In this document: positions 42,627 to 51,584 of the stretch, in pieces
How positions within the stretch are numbered: position 1 is the first letter of the stretch
Layout: every line of letters begins with the position of its first letter
Source of the DNA: Pseudomonadales bacterium
GTDB lineage: Bacteria > Pseudomonadota > Gammaproteobacteria > Pseudomonadales > Pseudohongiellaceae
Direction: 5' to 3'
Length of the DNA: 64,000 bases
NCBI GenBank assembly: GCA_024234325.1
Contig: JACKOJ010000010.1
Coordinates: forward strand, 18,399 to 82,398
The notes under the pieces: model-generated
The model's database searches: none
The model's input: only the letters and a program-made list of their open reading frames with translations
What the model was told of the DNA's origin: nothing
Made by a program: the position numbers and the translations under genes

Positions 42627-43352
42627 TCAGATTTTGAACTGATGGCCGAGATAGACGTCCCGAACCTTCTGATTGGCCAGAATGGTGTCCGAGGAACCCT
42701 CTGCAATGATCTGGCCTTCGCTGACGATGTAGGCCTTTTCGCAAATATCCAAGGTTTCGCGGACGTTGTGATCTGTGAGCAGCACCCCGATGCCCTTGGA
42801 CTTGAGGTGGCAGATGATGTCCTTGATGTCGCTTACGGAAATCGGGTCCACGCCCGCGAAGGGTTCATCCAGCAGAATGAAGCGGGGTTCCGCGGCGAGT
42901 GCGCGGGCAATTTCGGTGCGGCGACGCTCGCCCCCCGACAGACTCATGCCCTTGTTGTCGCGGATGTGGCCGATGTGGAATTCCTGCAGCAGGCTTTCCA
43001 GGGTTTCCCGTCTCGTTTCCCGGTTCAGGTCACGCCGGGTCTCCAGGATGGCCATGATGTTTTCGGCGACCGTCAGGGTGCGAAAGATCGAGGAGTCCTG
43101 CGGCAGATAGCCGAGGCCGCGTTGCGCACGGGCATGGATCGGCATGGCGGTAAGGTCGTGGGAGTCCAGGGTAATCTGCCCGCTGTCGGCCTGAATCAGC
43201 CCGACAATCATGTAGAAACAGGTGGTTTTGCCGGCCCCGTTAGGGCCCAGTAGCCCCACGATCTGGCCGCTGGTGACGCTGATCGAAACATCGCGCACGA
43301 CGTGCCGGCCCTTGTAGGCCTTGGCGAGGTGAGTGGCCTGAAGCGTCGCCAT
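42627..43352 (-). CDS. lptB: LPS export ABC transporter ATPase LptB
   Basis: A 241-residue ABC ATPase that powers lipopolysaccharide extraction with LptFG. Walker A GPNGAGKTT, signature LSGGERRR, Walker B FILLDEPFAGVDP and the H-loop TDHNVRETLDI are all present. Its ATG overlaps the lptA stop by one base. The order kdsD-kdsC-lptC-lptA-lptB-rpoN is the classical gammaproteobacterial one. Confidence 0.97.
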   Translation of the reverse strand: MATLQATHLAKAYKGRHVVRDVSISVTSGQIVGLLGPNGAGKTTCFYMIVGLIQADSGQITLDSHDLTAMPIHARAQRGLGYLPQDSSIFRTLTVAENIMAILETRRDLNRETRRETLESLLQEFHIGHIRDNKGMSLSGGERRRTEIARALAAEPRFILLDEPFAGVDPISVSDIKDIICHLKSKGIGVLLTDHNVRETLDICEKAYIVSEGQIIAEGSSDTILANQKVRDVYLGHQFKI

Positions 43353-43867
43353 CAGTTGACCTGCGGGCTGAGGGAGCCGCTGCAGGCCTGCCCCGAGGTG
43401 GCGCCGGTGGCGATGGTGTGGCGTATCTCGGCGCAGCGCAGGCTGGTGCCGGGCTGGGAAAAGCTGGCATTGCCGAGAAATTCCACCACGGGTTCGGTGC
43501 CGGCGTAGTAGTTGATGGTGTCGCTGAACCCGGTCACCGAATCGGTCTCGCTGGCGCCCTTCTGCTCAAAATTGGCGGGGGAACCTGTCAGCCGTACCTG
43601 CTGCAACTGATTGTTGCGATCGTACTCCAGCACGGCCACGTCTCCGGTCAGCTCGATATCCTCCTGGCGCACGAAGACATTGCTGCGCAGGGTGATCACC
43701 CGCAGCCCGTTGATGGTCTCGATGGTGGTTTCCCCATCGGCGCTGTATTCGTGCGTGGGCGCTTCCTGGGCGTTGAGCCCGGCGGCTGCGAGAGTCAGCA
43801 GCAGCGTCAGGGTTCGCACCAGGGAAGAAAGGGTAGGGAGATCAGGGTTGACTGCTTTGAACTTCAT
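43352..43867 (-). CDS. lptA: LPS transport periplasmic protein LptA
   Basis: A 171-residue periplasmic OstA-like protein that bridges LptC to LptD for LPS transit. A signal peptide ends near LAAAGLNA/QEAP. The beta-jellyroll repeats are seen as TIETINGLRVITLRSNVFVRQEDIELTGDVAVLEY. It lies between lptC (26-base overlap) and lptB (1-base overlap). Confidence 0.93.
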   Translation of the reverse strand: MKFKAVNPDLPTLSSLVRTLTLLLTLAAAGLNAQEAPTHEYSADGETTIETINGLRVITLRSNVFVRQEDIELTGDVAVLEYDRNNQLQQVRLTGSPANFEQKGASETDSVTGFSDTINYYAGTEPVVEFLGNASFSQPGTSLRCAEIRHTIATGATSGQACSGSLSPQVN

Positions 43868-44516
43868 ATCGGCCTTTGACCTGGGACAGAAAGGTCAGTG
43901 TGTCCTGCCGCAGATCGGCACGCATGCCGACGGCGGTCTGGTGCAGGGTGTTAGTGGTCATGGTGACTTCCCGTTCCGTCGCCATGGTCTCCTCCTGGGG
44001 AAACAGGGACAGGAAAGGGGTCGCCAGCGTCATGCGGTTGCCGTTGTCCTCGACCTGATACAGCTCCACTTCGTCGCTCAGATCCAGCCGGGCAATCCGG
44101 TCGCCGTGCTCGGCTGCGAGGATTCTGCCCGATCTGGCCACGATATTCCAGCGCTCACCATTGGCCTGGTAGAGCCGGACAAAGGGATTCTGCAGGGTGG
44201 TCGTGTTGTCGAGATAGTGAATCTGCTCGGCGGCCTCCAGGGTGTACTCGATATTGCCCTGTGCGTCGTAGAGCACGCTGTTGACGCCGTTGGAGTAGGC
44301 ATCGAAGGTAATCGCGGCGGTGGCATCAGGGTTGGAGGCTGTCTGCCCGCTGCGCTCGTTCAGCAGCGAGCGCCCCCCGTAGAGCGCCACCAGAATCACA
44401 ATCGAGCCCAGCCAGAAGCCCTTGCCCCACAGGCGCCGACTGGCCTCCTGTTCAGCGGCAGCGAGCTCGACAGGTTCCTGCCCCGGGCTGTCACTGGTAG
44501 GGAGCGATGGCGTCAT
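43842..44516 (-). CDS. lptC: LPS export protein LptC
   Basis: A 224-residue bitopic inner-membrane protein. A cytoplasmic N-terminus of about 35 residues is followed by one helix (GSIVILVALYGGRSLL) and a periplasmic OstA-like domain (DAQGNIEYTLEAAEQIHYLDN, NGERWNIVARSGRILAAEHGDRI). The ATG at 44516 was chosen because it starts inside the 3' end of kdsC and gives the standard topology; the frame further upstream is a shadow of kdsC. It overlaps both neighbours by 26 bases, implying tight coupling. Confidence 0.92.
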   Translation of the reverse strand: MTPSLPTSDSPGQEPVELAAAEQEASRRLWGKGFWLGSIVILVALYGGRSLLNERSGQTASNPDATAAITFDAYSNGVNSVLYDAQGNIEYTLEAAEQIHYLDNTTTLQNPFVRLYQANGERWNIVARSGRILAAEHGDRIARLDLSDEVELYQVEDNGNRMTLATPFLSLFPQEETMATEREVTMTTNTLHQTAVGMRADLRQDTLTFLSQVKGRYEVQSSQP

Positions 44517-45030
44517 CGTAAAGCCCCTGTGCCTGAAGAATAAAATCGCAGATTTCGCGGACTGCGCCTGCGCCCCCGGGCACTTCCGTCTGGGCATGCG
44601 CCACAGCCTTGACGCTGCCATGGGCATTGCAGACAGCGAAGCCGAGGCGAACATGCTTGAGGACGCGGATGTCTGGCAGGTCGTCGCCCACATAGGCGAT
44701 GGTGTCCGGCGTGAAGCCCTGGCTGGCACACAGTTCATCCAGTGCCTCGCGCTTGTCTTCCCTGCCCTGGATCAAAATCCTGATGCCAAGGTTTTCGGCC
44801 CGTTTGCTCAGCAGCTTCGAGGTGCGCCCGCTGAGAATGCCGACGGCAATGCCGCTGCCCTGCAGCAGCTTGATACCCTGGCCGTCGAGGGTGTTGAAGG
44901 CCTTGATCTCTTCTCCGCTGTCGGATAGATACAGCTCGCCGGCCGTGAGTACGCCATCCACGTCCAGCAACAGCAGGCGCACGGCACGGGCGCGTTCCAG
45001 CACGTCACTCGGTTCGGTATTGAATAACAT
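44491..45030 (-). CDS. kdsC: KDO-8-phosphate phosphatase
   Basis: A 179-residue HAD phosphatase of the tetrameric, capless C0 type that releases KDO from KDO-8-phosphate. Motifs are LLLLDVDGVLTAGELYLSDSGEE, ILSGRTS, a lysine in GREDKREAL, and YVGDDLPDI. It comes 54 bases after kdsD, and its product feeds lipid A-core assembly handled by the lpt genes downstream. Confidence 0.96.
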   Translation of the reverse strand: MLFNTEPSDVLERARAVRLLLLDVDGVLTAGELYLSDSGEEIKAFNTLDGQGIKLLQGSGIAVGILSGRTSKLLSKRAENLGIRILIQGREDKREALDELCASQGFTPDTIAYVGDDLPDIRVLKHVRLGFAVCNAHGSVKAVAHAQTEVPGGAGAVREICDFILQAQGLYDDAIAPYQ

Positions 45031-45084
45031 AAGGCGGATACTCTGTCGGATGAATGAGAAGCCTGCAGGCTGTTGGCCCGGCGT

Positions 45085-46059
45085 TCAGACCACATTGGCC
45101 TGCAGCAGATCGTGCATGCGAATGACGCCGGTGAGCGTCTGCGCGGCATCGGTCACCAGCAGGGTGTAAATGCTGTTTTCCTGCATCATCAGCACGGCCT
45201 CGGTCGCCAGGGCATTTTCCTGGATTTTCTTGCCGTGCACGGACATCACATCCTGAATCCGGGTCTTGTGGATGTCCTTGCCTGAGTCGAGTGTACGGCG
45301 CAGATCGCCATCGGTAAAGACGCCGCAGAGTTTGCCCTGGGCATCCACAACAGTGGTCATGCCCAGCCCCTTGCGTGAAATCTCCAGCAGGGCGTCACCC
45401 AGCAGCGTTTCCGCGGCGACGCGCGGAATGGCATCACCCGCGTGCATCACATCCTTGACCTTGAGCAACAGGCGGCGACCGAGCCGGCCGCCGGGGTGGG
45501 AGAACGCGAATTCCTCCGGAGTAAAGCCCCGGGCTTCCAGTAGCGCCATGGCCAGGGCGTCGCCCAGTACCAGCGCCACAGTCGTGCTGGTGGTTGGTGC
45601 CAGGCCGAGCGGGCAGGCTTCCTCGTGCACACTGCCGTCGAGATGGACGTTTGCTGTTGTCGCCATAGCGGACTGCGGGTCACCCGTCATGCAGATCAGG
45701 GGCACTCCCTTGCGCTTGATGACAGGCAGAATGGTCATGATTTCGGCTGCGCTGCCTGAATAGGAGATGGCCAGGACCACGTCCTGATCGGTGATCATGC
45801 CCAGGTCGCCATGGCTGGCCTCACCGGGGTGTACGAACATGGCCGGGGAGCCGGTGCTGGACAGGGTGGCGGCAATCTTGCGGCCGATGTGGCCGGATTT
45901 GCCCATGCCCATCACGACGATGCGCCCCTTGCAGGCCAGCATCAGTTCGCAGGCTTCCACAAAGCGATGGTCCAGGCGGCTGCGCAGCTCGCCAATGGCG
46001 CGGTGTTCGATGTCGATGGTGCGCAGTGCGCGGGTAATCAGGTAATTCTCTTCGCTCAT
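45085..46059 (-). CDS. kdsD: Arabinose-5-phosphate isomerase
   Basis: A 324-residue enzyme converting ribulose-5-phosphate to arabinose-5-phosphate, the first step of KDO synthesis. An N-terminal SIS sugar-isomerase domain (GMGKSGHIGRKIAATLSSTGSPA, SYSGSAAEI) is followed by two CBS domains (about 205-324). It is followed by kdsC and preceded by the yrbG-type antiporter, as in E. coli. Confidence 0.96.
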   Translation of the reverse strand: MSEENYLITRALRTIDIEHRAIGELRSRLDHRFVEACELMLACKGRIVVMGMGKSGHIGRKIAATLSSTGSPAMFVHPGEASHGDLGMITDQDVVLAISYSGSAAEIMTILPVIKRKGVPLICMTGDPQSAMATTANVHLDGSVHEEACPLGLAPTTSTTVALVLGDALAMALLEARGFTPEEFAFSHPGGRLGRRLLLKVKDVMHAGDAIPRVAAETLLGDALLEISRKGLGMTTVVDAQGKLCGVFTDGDLRRTLDSGKDIHKTRIQDVMSVHGKKIQENALATEAVLMMQENSIYTLLVTDAAQTLTGVIRMHDLLQANVV

Positions 46060-46096
46060 GGGCGTTGTAGGTTCCGTGCGTGAGGGTTTCAGGGGG

Positions 46097-47068
46097 TCAG
46101 CTTCCCTGTGCCTGTTGAATCAGTGTGGTAAACCAGGCGGCGTACATCAATAAAAAAACAACACCACAGGCCCGGCCGATGCTCTTTCCTGACTTAATGG
46201 TCCAGAAAATGGCGGCGGCCAGCACCAGCGTCATTGCCAGCATGGCGAGATAGTCGCGGGTCAGCAGGTTCGTTTCAATCATGCCCGCGGCCAACAGGCC
46301 TGGAAAGGGTAGCACCACCAGCAGATTGAGAACATTGGAACCGACAATATTGCCAATCGCAAGGTCGGACTGTCCTTTCAGCACCGACGCAACGCAGGCC
46401 GCCAGTTCTGGCAGGCTTGTGCCGAACGCGACGATCGTCAGCCCGATGATGGCCGAAGACACGCCAAGTTCTGTCGCAATGGCCGTAGCGCCGCTGACGA
46501 GGGCCTCGGCGCCAAAAATCAGCAGGGCCAGGCCGAGCATCAGGAACAGGCTGGCCCGCGAGGTGCTCATGGGGATAATGCTGGTTTCCTCGTCGTGCGC
46601 TGTGGCACTGCCATCGCCGGTGTCCTCTTCAGGGCGTGACAGGTAGACGGCGACGAACGCGAACAATGCGATGAGAATCACACTGTCGTAGGGGCCCAGG
46701 TAGAGATTGGCGAACAGGAAACCTGTCACAATGGTCACCAGCAACAGGGCAGGGAGTTCCCGCTTGCACATTGAGCTTGGTGGAATGATGGGGCGTATCA
46801 GGGCGGCGATGCCCAATGCGACACCGATATTGAAGATGTTGGAACCCAGGGCGTTGCCGATGGCGATGGCAGCCTGGTCCTCGATGGCGGCAATGGCGGA
46901 AGAGAAAAACTCCGGTGCGGAGGTGCCGAAGGCTACAATGGTCAGTCCGATCATCAGGGGCGTAACCCCCCAGTTCAGGGCCATGGCGGAGGCGCCTGCC
47001 ACGAATTTGTCGGCTCCCCAGATCAACCCGGCAAAACCAAACGCTACGATGAGAACGTCTAACCACAT
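46097..47068 (-). CDS. yrbG: Calcium/sodium antiporter (YrbG family)
   Basis: A 323-residue CaCA-family exchanger with ten helices and two inverted alpha repeats. The first repeat has IVAFGTSAPEFFSSAIAAIEDQAAIAIGNALGSNIFNI and the second IVAFGTSLPELAACVASVLKGQSDLAIGNIVGSNVLNL; each carries the ion-binding glutamate. It heads the kdsD-kdsC-lpt operon and is divergent from mlaC. The ion pair is inferred from family. Confidence 0.92.
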   Translation of the reverse strand: MWLDVLIVAFGFAGLIWGADKFVAGASAMALNWGVTPLMIGLTIVAFGTSAPEFFSSAIAAIEDQAAIAIGNALGSNIFNIGVALGIAALIRPIIPPSSMCKRELPALLLVTIVTGFLFANLYLGPYDSVILIALFAFVAVYLSRPEEDTGDGSATAHDEETSIIPMSTSRASLFLMLGLALLIFGAEALVSGATAIATELGVSSAIIGLTIVAFGTSLPELAACVASVLKGQSDLAIGNIVGSNVLNLLVVLPFPGLLAAGMIETNLLTRDYLAMLAMTLVLAAAIFWTIKSGKSIGRACGVVFLLMYAAWFTTLIQQAQGS

Positions 47069-47354
47069 AAGTCAGCCCGGGGCCTCTTCAATCCCGATCC
47101 CGATTGTGTGAACAGGCCCTAACAGTCGGGAATGCAAAGGGAAATAATTAGACGAAGGATGGGCGATGTTTGCAAGTAGTAATTTATTGCGGCAGTGGTT
47201 TGGGGTAAACTCTGCGCAGCTCGCAGAGCACGCAGATGCTTGAGTCCCAAAGACGTTGACGCATAAACAGCTTGGCGCATTCAGGGCACGGATTTGCCGG
47301 GTGACGTAAACAACCCGGCCCAAGTATTGACTGAATAGACAGGAGAGAACTCGA

Positions 47355-47957
47355 GTGATCACATTCAAACGCTTCCTTGCGATCATGACGCTGGTGCTGG
47401 CAGCCCCCGTGCTGCAGGCTGCGGAAGATACTTCTGCAGTGGACTCCGCCCGTGCATCCGTGAATGAGCTGCTGGCAAAGGTGCAGGAGCTGAAGCCCTA
47501 TTTCGACTCCGACCGCGAACGCTATTTTGCCGGCATTGAACAATCCCTGACCAATTTTGTGGATTTCGACGAAGTGGCGGTCGGCGTCATGGCGCGCTAT
47601 TCCGAGCAGGCGACCCGTGACCAGATCAGCCGTTTCGGGGAGAAGCTGAAGACGACCCTGACACGCTTCTACGGCGCCGCACTGGTGGGCTATGACGGTC
47701 AGGAGCTGGTCTTCCTGCCCGCCGGCAGACCGGCCCCGGACCCCGAGGAGAACACCAATGTGCGCATGCAGCTTTCCGCCAACAACAGCACCGTGGAACT
47801 GCAGTACACCCTGTTCCTGAACGAAGCGCGTCAGTGGAAGCTGAAAAACCTCTATCTGGGGGGCATCAATCTGCGCCGCCAGTATTTCACCCAGTTCTCC
47901 GCGCTGATGAACCGCTATGGCAATGACATTGACCAGGTCATCGACAACTGGCAGTGA
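47355..47957 (+). CDS. mlaC: MlaC-type periplasmic phospholipid carrier, without its ABC partners
   Basis: A 200-residue Tgt2/MlaC protein that shuttles phospholipids between the outer-membrane MlaA complex and the inner-membrane MlaFEDB transporter. A signal peptide ends near PVLQA/AEDT. The conserved region NFVDFDEVAVGVMARYSEQATRDQISRFGEKLKTTLTRFYG is clear. The start is GTG with AGGAGAG upstream. In related genomes mlaF, mlaE and mlaD precede and mlaB follows; here none of them is at the locus, although ibaG and murA still follow. Confidence 0.92.
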   Translation: MITFKRFLAIMTLVLAAPVLQAAEDTSAVDSARASVNELLAKVQELKPYFDSDRERYFAGIEQSLTNFVDFDEVAVGVMARYSEQATRDQISRFGEKLKTTLTRFYGAALVGYDGQELVFLPAGRPAPDPEENTNVRMQLSANNSTVELQYTLFLNEARQWKLKNLYLGGINLRRQYFTQFSALMNRYGNDIDQVIDNWQ

Positions 47958-48023
47958 GCCTGACACGACATCCCACAACAACACCATACAGAACGGCGAC
48001 AGAACCCGGCACAGGTTAACGAG

Positions 48024-48266
48024 ATGATAGACGCAGGACAGATTCAGGACATTCTTGCAGAGGCACTGCCCGACTGTGAGATTCGTGTAAGCGGAGAGGG
48101 CGGCAAGTATCAGGTGCTCGCGGTGGGCGAGGTCTTCAAGGGCCTCAATCCCGTGAAACGCCAGCAGACCATCTACCAGATTTTGAACCCGCATATCGCG
48201 TCCGGTGCCATCCACGCTGTCAGCATGCGTCTGCTGACCGTGGACGAAAAAGCCGCCCTGGCTTGA
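48024..48266 (+). CDS. ibaG: BolA-family protein IbaG
   Basis: An 80-residue BolA-fold protein with the helix-turn pattern and conserved GEVFKGLNPVKRQQTIYQIL. IbaG works with monothiol glutaredoxin in iron-sulfur cluster handling and acid response. It lies 66 bases after mlaC and 31 before murA. mlaB, usually between mlaC and ibaG, is missing. Confidence 0.93.
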   Translation: MIDAGQIQDILAEALPDCEIRVSGEGGKYQVLAVGEVFKGLNPVKRQQTIYQILNPHIASGAIHAVSMRLLTVDEKAALA

Positions 48267-48297
48267 TGCCATTCACCCAGATTAATTCGAGATTCAC

Positions 48298-49560
48298 ATG
48301 GACAAGTTATTGATTCATGGCGGTGTCAGCCTGAACGGCGAAATCCGCATTGCCGGTGCCAAGAATTCGGCACTGCCGATTTTGGCGGCAACCCTGCTGA
48401 CCCGCGAGACGGTGCAGATCTGCAATCTGCCGCATCTGTACGACATCACCACCATGCTGGAGCTGCTTGGCTGCATGGGCGTGGAGCCCATTGTGGACGA
48501 GAAGCTGAATGTCGAGGTCAACAGCGGCACGATCAAGCAATTCAACGCGCCTTACGAGCTGGTAAAGACCATGCGCGCCTCCATTCTGGTGCTGGGCCCG
48601 CTGCTGGCCCACTACGGGCAGGCCCAGGTGGCACTCCCTGGCGGCTGTGCCATCGGGAGCCGCCCCGTCAACCTGCACATCAGTGCGCTGGAGAAAATGG
48701 GTGCCGATATCATTGTCGAGGACGGCTATATCAAGGCACGTGTCGATGGGCGCCTGAAGGGCGCGCACATCTTCATGGACCTGTGTACCGTGACCGGTAC
48801 CGAGAACGTCATGATGGCGGCGACCCTGGCCGACGGTCAGACCGTTATTGAAAACGCGGCCCGCGAGCCGGAAGTGGTCGATCTGGCCAACTGTCTCATT
48901 CGCATGGGCGCGGACATCAGCGGCCAGGGCAGCGACACCATCGTGATCAACGGCAAGACCAGCCTGCACGGCTGCAGCTATGCCGTGATGCCGGACCGCA
49001 TCGAGACCGGGACCTATCTGATCGCCGCCGCCGCCACGCGCGGGCGCATCAAGGTGAAGGACACCCGCCCCGATATTCTGGAGGCGGTGTTGAGCAAGCT
49101 GGTCGAGGCCGGCGCCGACATTCGCGTTGGCGACAACTGGATCGAGCTGGACATGCACGGTCGCCGCCCCAAGGCGGTGTCGCTGCGCACGGCTCCGTAC
49201 CCGGCTTTCCCGACGGACATGCAGGCCCAGTTCACGGCACTCAATGCGGTGGCCAGCGGCTCGGGCTCCATCACCGAGACCGTGTTCGAGAATCGCTTCA
49301 TGCACGTGCACGAGATGAACCGCATGGGTGCCTCCATGCATGTGGAAGGGAATACCGTGATCGTGAACGGTGTGCCGAGCCTGAAGGGCGCGCCGGTCAT
49401 GGCGACGGATCTGCGGGCCTCCGCCAGCCTGATTATTGCGGGCCTGGTGTCCGAGAATCAGACCATCGTGGACCGTATTTACCACATCGACCGCGGCTAC
49501 GAATGTATCGAGGAAAAACTGCAACTGCTGGGCGCGCGTATTCGCCGGGTGCCCTCCTGA
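48298..49560 (+). CDS. murA: UDP-N-acetylglucosamine 1-carboxyvinyltransferase
   Basis: A 420-residue EPSP-synthase-fold enzyme that transfers enolpyruvate to UDP-GlcNAc, the first committed step of peptidoglycan synthesis. The N-terminal GGVSLNGEIRIAGAKNSALP and the catalytic loop LPGGCAIGSRPVNLH are intact; the cysteine in that loop is the fosfomycin target. It is followed by hisG after 48 bases, as in Pseudomonas. Confidence 0.98.
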   Translation: MDKLLIHGGVSLNGEIRIAGAKNSALPILAATLLTRETVQICNLPHLYDITTMLELLGCMGVEPIVDEKLNVEVNSGTIKQFNAPYELVKTMRASILVLGPLLAHYGQAQVALPGGCAIGSRPVNLHISALEKMGADIIVEDGYIKARVDGRLKGAHIFMDLCTVTGTENVMMAATLADGQTVIENAAREPEVVDLANCLIRMGADISGQGSDTIVINGKTSLHGCSYAVMPDRIETGTYLIAAAATRGRIKVKDTRPDILEAVLSKLVEAGADIRVGDNWIELDMHGRRPKAVSLRTAPYPAFPTDMQAQFTALNAVASGSGSITETVFENRFMHVHEMNRMGASMHVEGNTVIVNGVPSLKGAPVMATDLRASASLIIAGLVSENQTIVDRIYHIDRGYECIEEKLQLLGARIRRVPS

Positions 49561-49608
49561 CCGAAGCACCGGCGTCTGCGCCGGCATGATGAATCAGCCA
49601 GAGACGAG

Positions 49609-50259
49609 ATGACTGCAAGCAACTATCAGAAAATCGTGATTGCCCTGACCAAGGGGCGCATCCTGGACGAAGTGCTCCCCCTGTTTGAAGAGGCTGGTAT
49701 TGCGCCGCTGGAGGATATTCACGTCAGCCGCAAGCTGATTTTCGACACCACGGTGCCCGGTGTGCAGATCATGGTGATCCGCGGCTCCGACGTGCCCACC
49801 TATGTGGAGTACGGCAGTGCTGATATCGGCGTGGTGGGCAAGGACCTGCTGATGGAGCACGGCAGTGAGGATTTCTACGAGCCGCTGGATCTCAAGCTGG
49901 CGCGTTGCCGCCTGATGACTGCCGCACCCGTCGGCGCCGCGCCCGTGCACGGGCGTATGAAGGTGGCGACCAAGTTTGCCAATATCACTAAGCGCTATTT
50001 CGCGGAGCAGGGCATCCAGATCGATGTCATCAAGCTCAATGGCGCACTGGAGTTGGCCCCTTCCATGGGGCTGGCCGACATCATTGTGGACATCGTGGAC
50101 AGCGGCAACACCCTCAAGGCCAATGGTCTGGAGCCGCTGGCCCTGATCGAACCGATCAGCTCCCGCGTCATCGTCAACAAGGCCGCCATGAAGATGAAGC
50201 ACGCGGTGATTCGTCCCCTGCTGGAGCGTCTGGGCAAGGCCGTGGAGGCGCGGCAATGA
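49609..50259 (+). CDS. hisG: ATP phosphoribosyltransferase, short form
   Basis: A 216-residue HisG catalysing the first step of histidine synthesis. It begins with the family motif IALTKGRILDEVLPLFEEAGI and has the PRPP-binding DIIVDIVDSGNTLKANGL. The length shows it is the short form without the C-terminal regulatory domain, so it needs HisZ, which is not in the window. Its stop overlaps the hisD start by four bases. Confidence 0.96.
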   Translation: MTASNYQKIVIALTKGRILDEVLPLFEEAGIAPLEDIHVSRKLIFDTTVPGVQIMVIRGSDVPTYVEYGSADIGVVGKDLLMEHGSEDFYEPLDLKLARCRLMTAAPVGAAPVHGRMKVATKFANITKRYFAEQGIQIDVIKLNGALELAPSMGLADIIVDIVDSGNTLKANGLEPLALIEPISSRVIVNKAAMKMKHAVIRPLLERLGKAVEARQ

Positions 50260-51560
50260 GCGTGACGGTCACCCGTCTGGATGCGCGTGCCGAGGATTTC
50301 ACGGCAGCGCTGGACAGCAAACTCAATCGCACCCTGCTGGGCGATACCGATCTCAATGCGGCGGTTGCCGCCATTGTGGGTGACGTGCGTGCGCGTGGTG
50401 ATGCCGCGCTGCTGGAGTACACCAATCGTTTCGACAGGCGCGATGCGGCCGACATGGCAGCACTCACCGTGACCCGCGAACAGATGCAGATCAGCCTGGA
50501 GCGACTGCCTGCCGGGCAGGCCGCTGCGCTGCGCGAGGCGGCAGAGCGCATCCGTGATTATCACGAGAAGCAGAAGACCGGCTCCTGGCAGTATGAAGAC
50601 GCCAAAGGGTCCGTGTACGGACAGAAGGTAACGCCGCTGGACCGCGTCGGCATTTATGTTCCCGGCGGCAAGGCCAATTACCCCTCTTCCATGCTGATGA
50701 ACGCCATTCCGGCAAGCGTAGCGGGGGTGCAGGAAATCGTCGCCACGGTGCCCACGGCCTGGAACGAGAAGGGCGATCTGATTTTTGCCGCGGCAGCGCT
50801 GGCAGGTGTCGAGCGTGTCTATACCATCGGCGGCGCCCAGGCGATTGCCGCGCTGGCATACGGTACGCAGAGCGTGGCGCGGGTGGACAAGATCACCGGC
50901 CCGGGCAATATCTACGTGACACTGGCCAAGAAGATGGTGTTCGGCGATGTGGGCATCGACATGATTGCCGGCCCCTCGGAGCTTACCGTCATCGCTGATG
51001 GCAGCACGGATCCGGACTGGGTGGCCATGGACCTGTTCTCCCAGGCCGAGCATGACGAGCAGGCGCAGTCCATTCTCATCAGTGACAACGCGGCCTATCT
51101 TGATGCGGTGCAGGACAGCATTGCGCGACTGCTTCCTGCCATGGAAAGACGCGAGATCATCGCCAAGTCTCTGGAGCAGCGCGGTCTGATCATTCTGACC
51201 CGTTCCCTGGAAGAGGCGGCGGAGGTCAGCAACCGCATCGCGCCGGAGCACCTGGAGCTGTCCGTCGCCAATCCGCAGGCCGTAGCGGCCCACATCCGTC
51301 ACGCGGGCGCGCTGTTCATGGGGGCCTACAGCGCCGAGGCGCTGGGGGATTACTGTGCTGGCCCCAGCCATGTGCTGCCTACTTCAGGGACGGCGCGTTT
51401 CTTCTCTGCGCTGGGGGTCTACGACTTCCAGAAACGCAGTTCCATCATCCAGTGTTCCGCGCAGGGTGCTGCCGAACTGGCGGAGATTGCCACCGAGCTG
51501 GCGACCCGCGAGTTTCTGCCTGCCCACGCGGCATCTGCCGCCTATCGCCGCAAAGCCTAG
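50256..51560 (+). CDS. hisD: Histidinol dehydrogenase
   Basis: A 434-residue zinc- and NAD-dependent enzyme that oxidises histidinol to histidine in two steps. Marks are VGIYVPGGKANYPSSMLMNAIPA, DKITGPGNIYVTLAKK, DMIAGPSEL and GDYCAGPSHVLPTSGTA. It is coupled to hisG by a four-base overlap. In Pseudomonas hisC follows; here the convergent algW-like gene begins 24 bases after the stop and hisC is absent. Confidence 0.97.
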   Translation: MSVTVTRLDARAEDFTAALDSKLNRTLLGDTDLNAAVAAIVGDVRARGDAALLEYTNRFDRRDAADMAALTVTREQMQISLERLPAGQAAALREAAERIRDYHEKQKTGSWQYEDAKGSVYGQKVTPLDRVGIYVPGGKANYPSSMLMNAIPASVAGVQEIVATVPTAWNEKGDLIFAAAALAGVERVYTIGGAQAIAALAYGTQSVARVDKITGPGNIYVTLAKKMVFGDVGIDMIAGPSELTVIADGSTDPDWVAMDLFSQAEHDEQAQSILISDNAAYLDAVQDSIARLLPAMERREIIAKSLEQRGLIILTRSLEEAAEVSNRIAPEHLELSVANPQAVAAHIRHAGALFMGAYSAEALGDYCAGPSHVLPTSGTARFFSALGVYDFQKRSSIIQCSAQGAAELAEIATELATREFLPAHAASAAYRRKA

Positions 51561-51584
51561 CCGCAAGCCCTTGGTGGGTGGGAG

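Noticed and set aside
48307..49587. 426-codon open frame opposite murA
   Set aside because: murA is complete with its catalytic loop; the antisense frame has no motifs.
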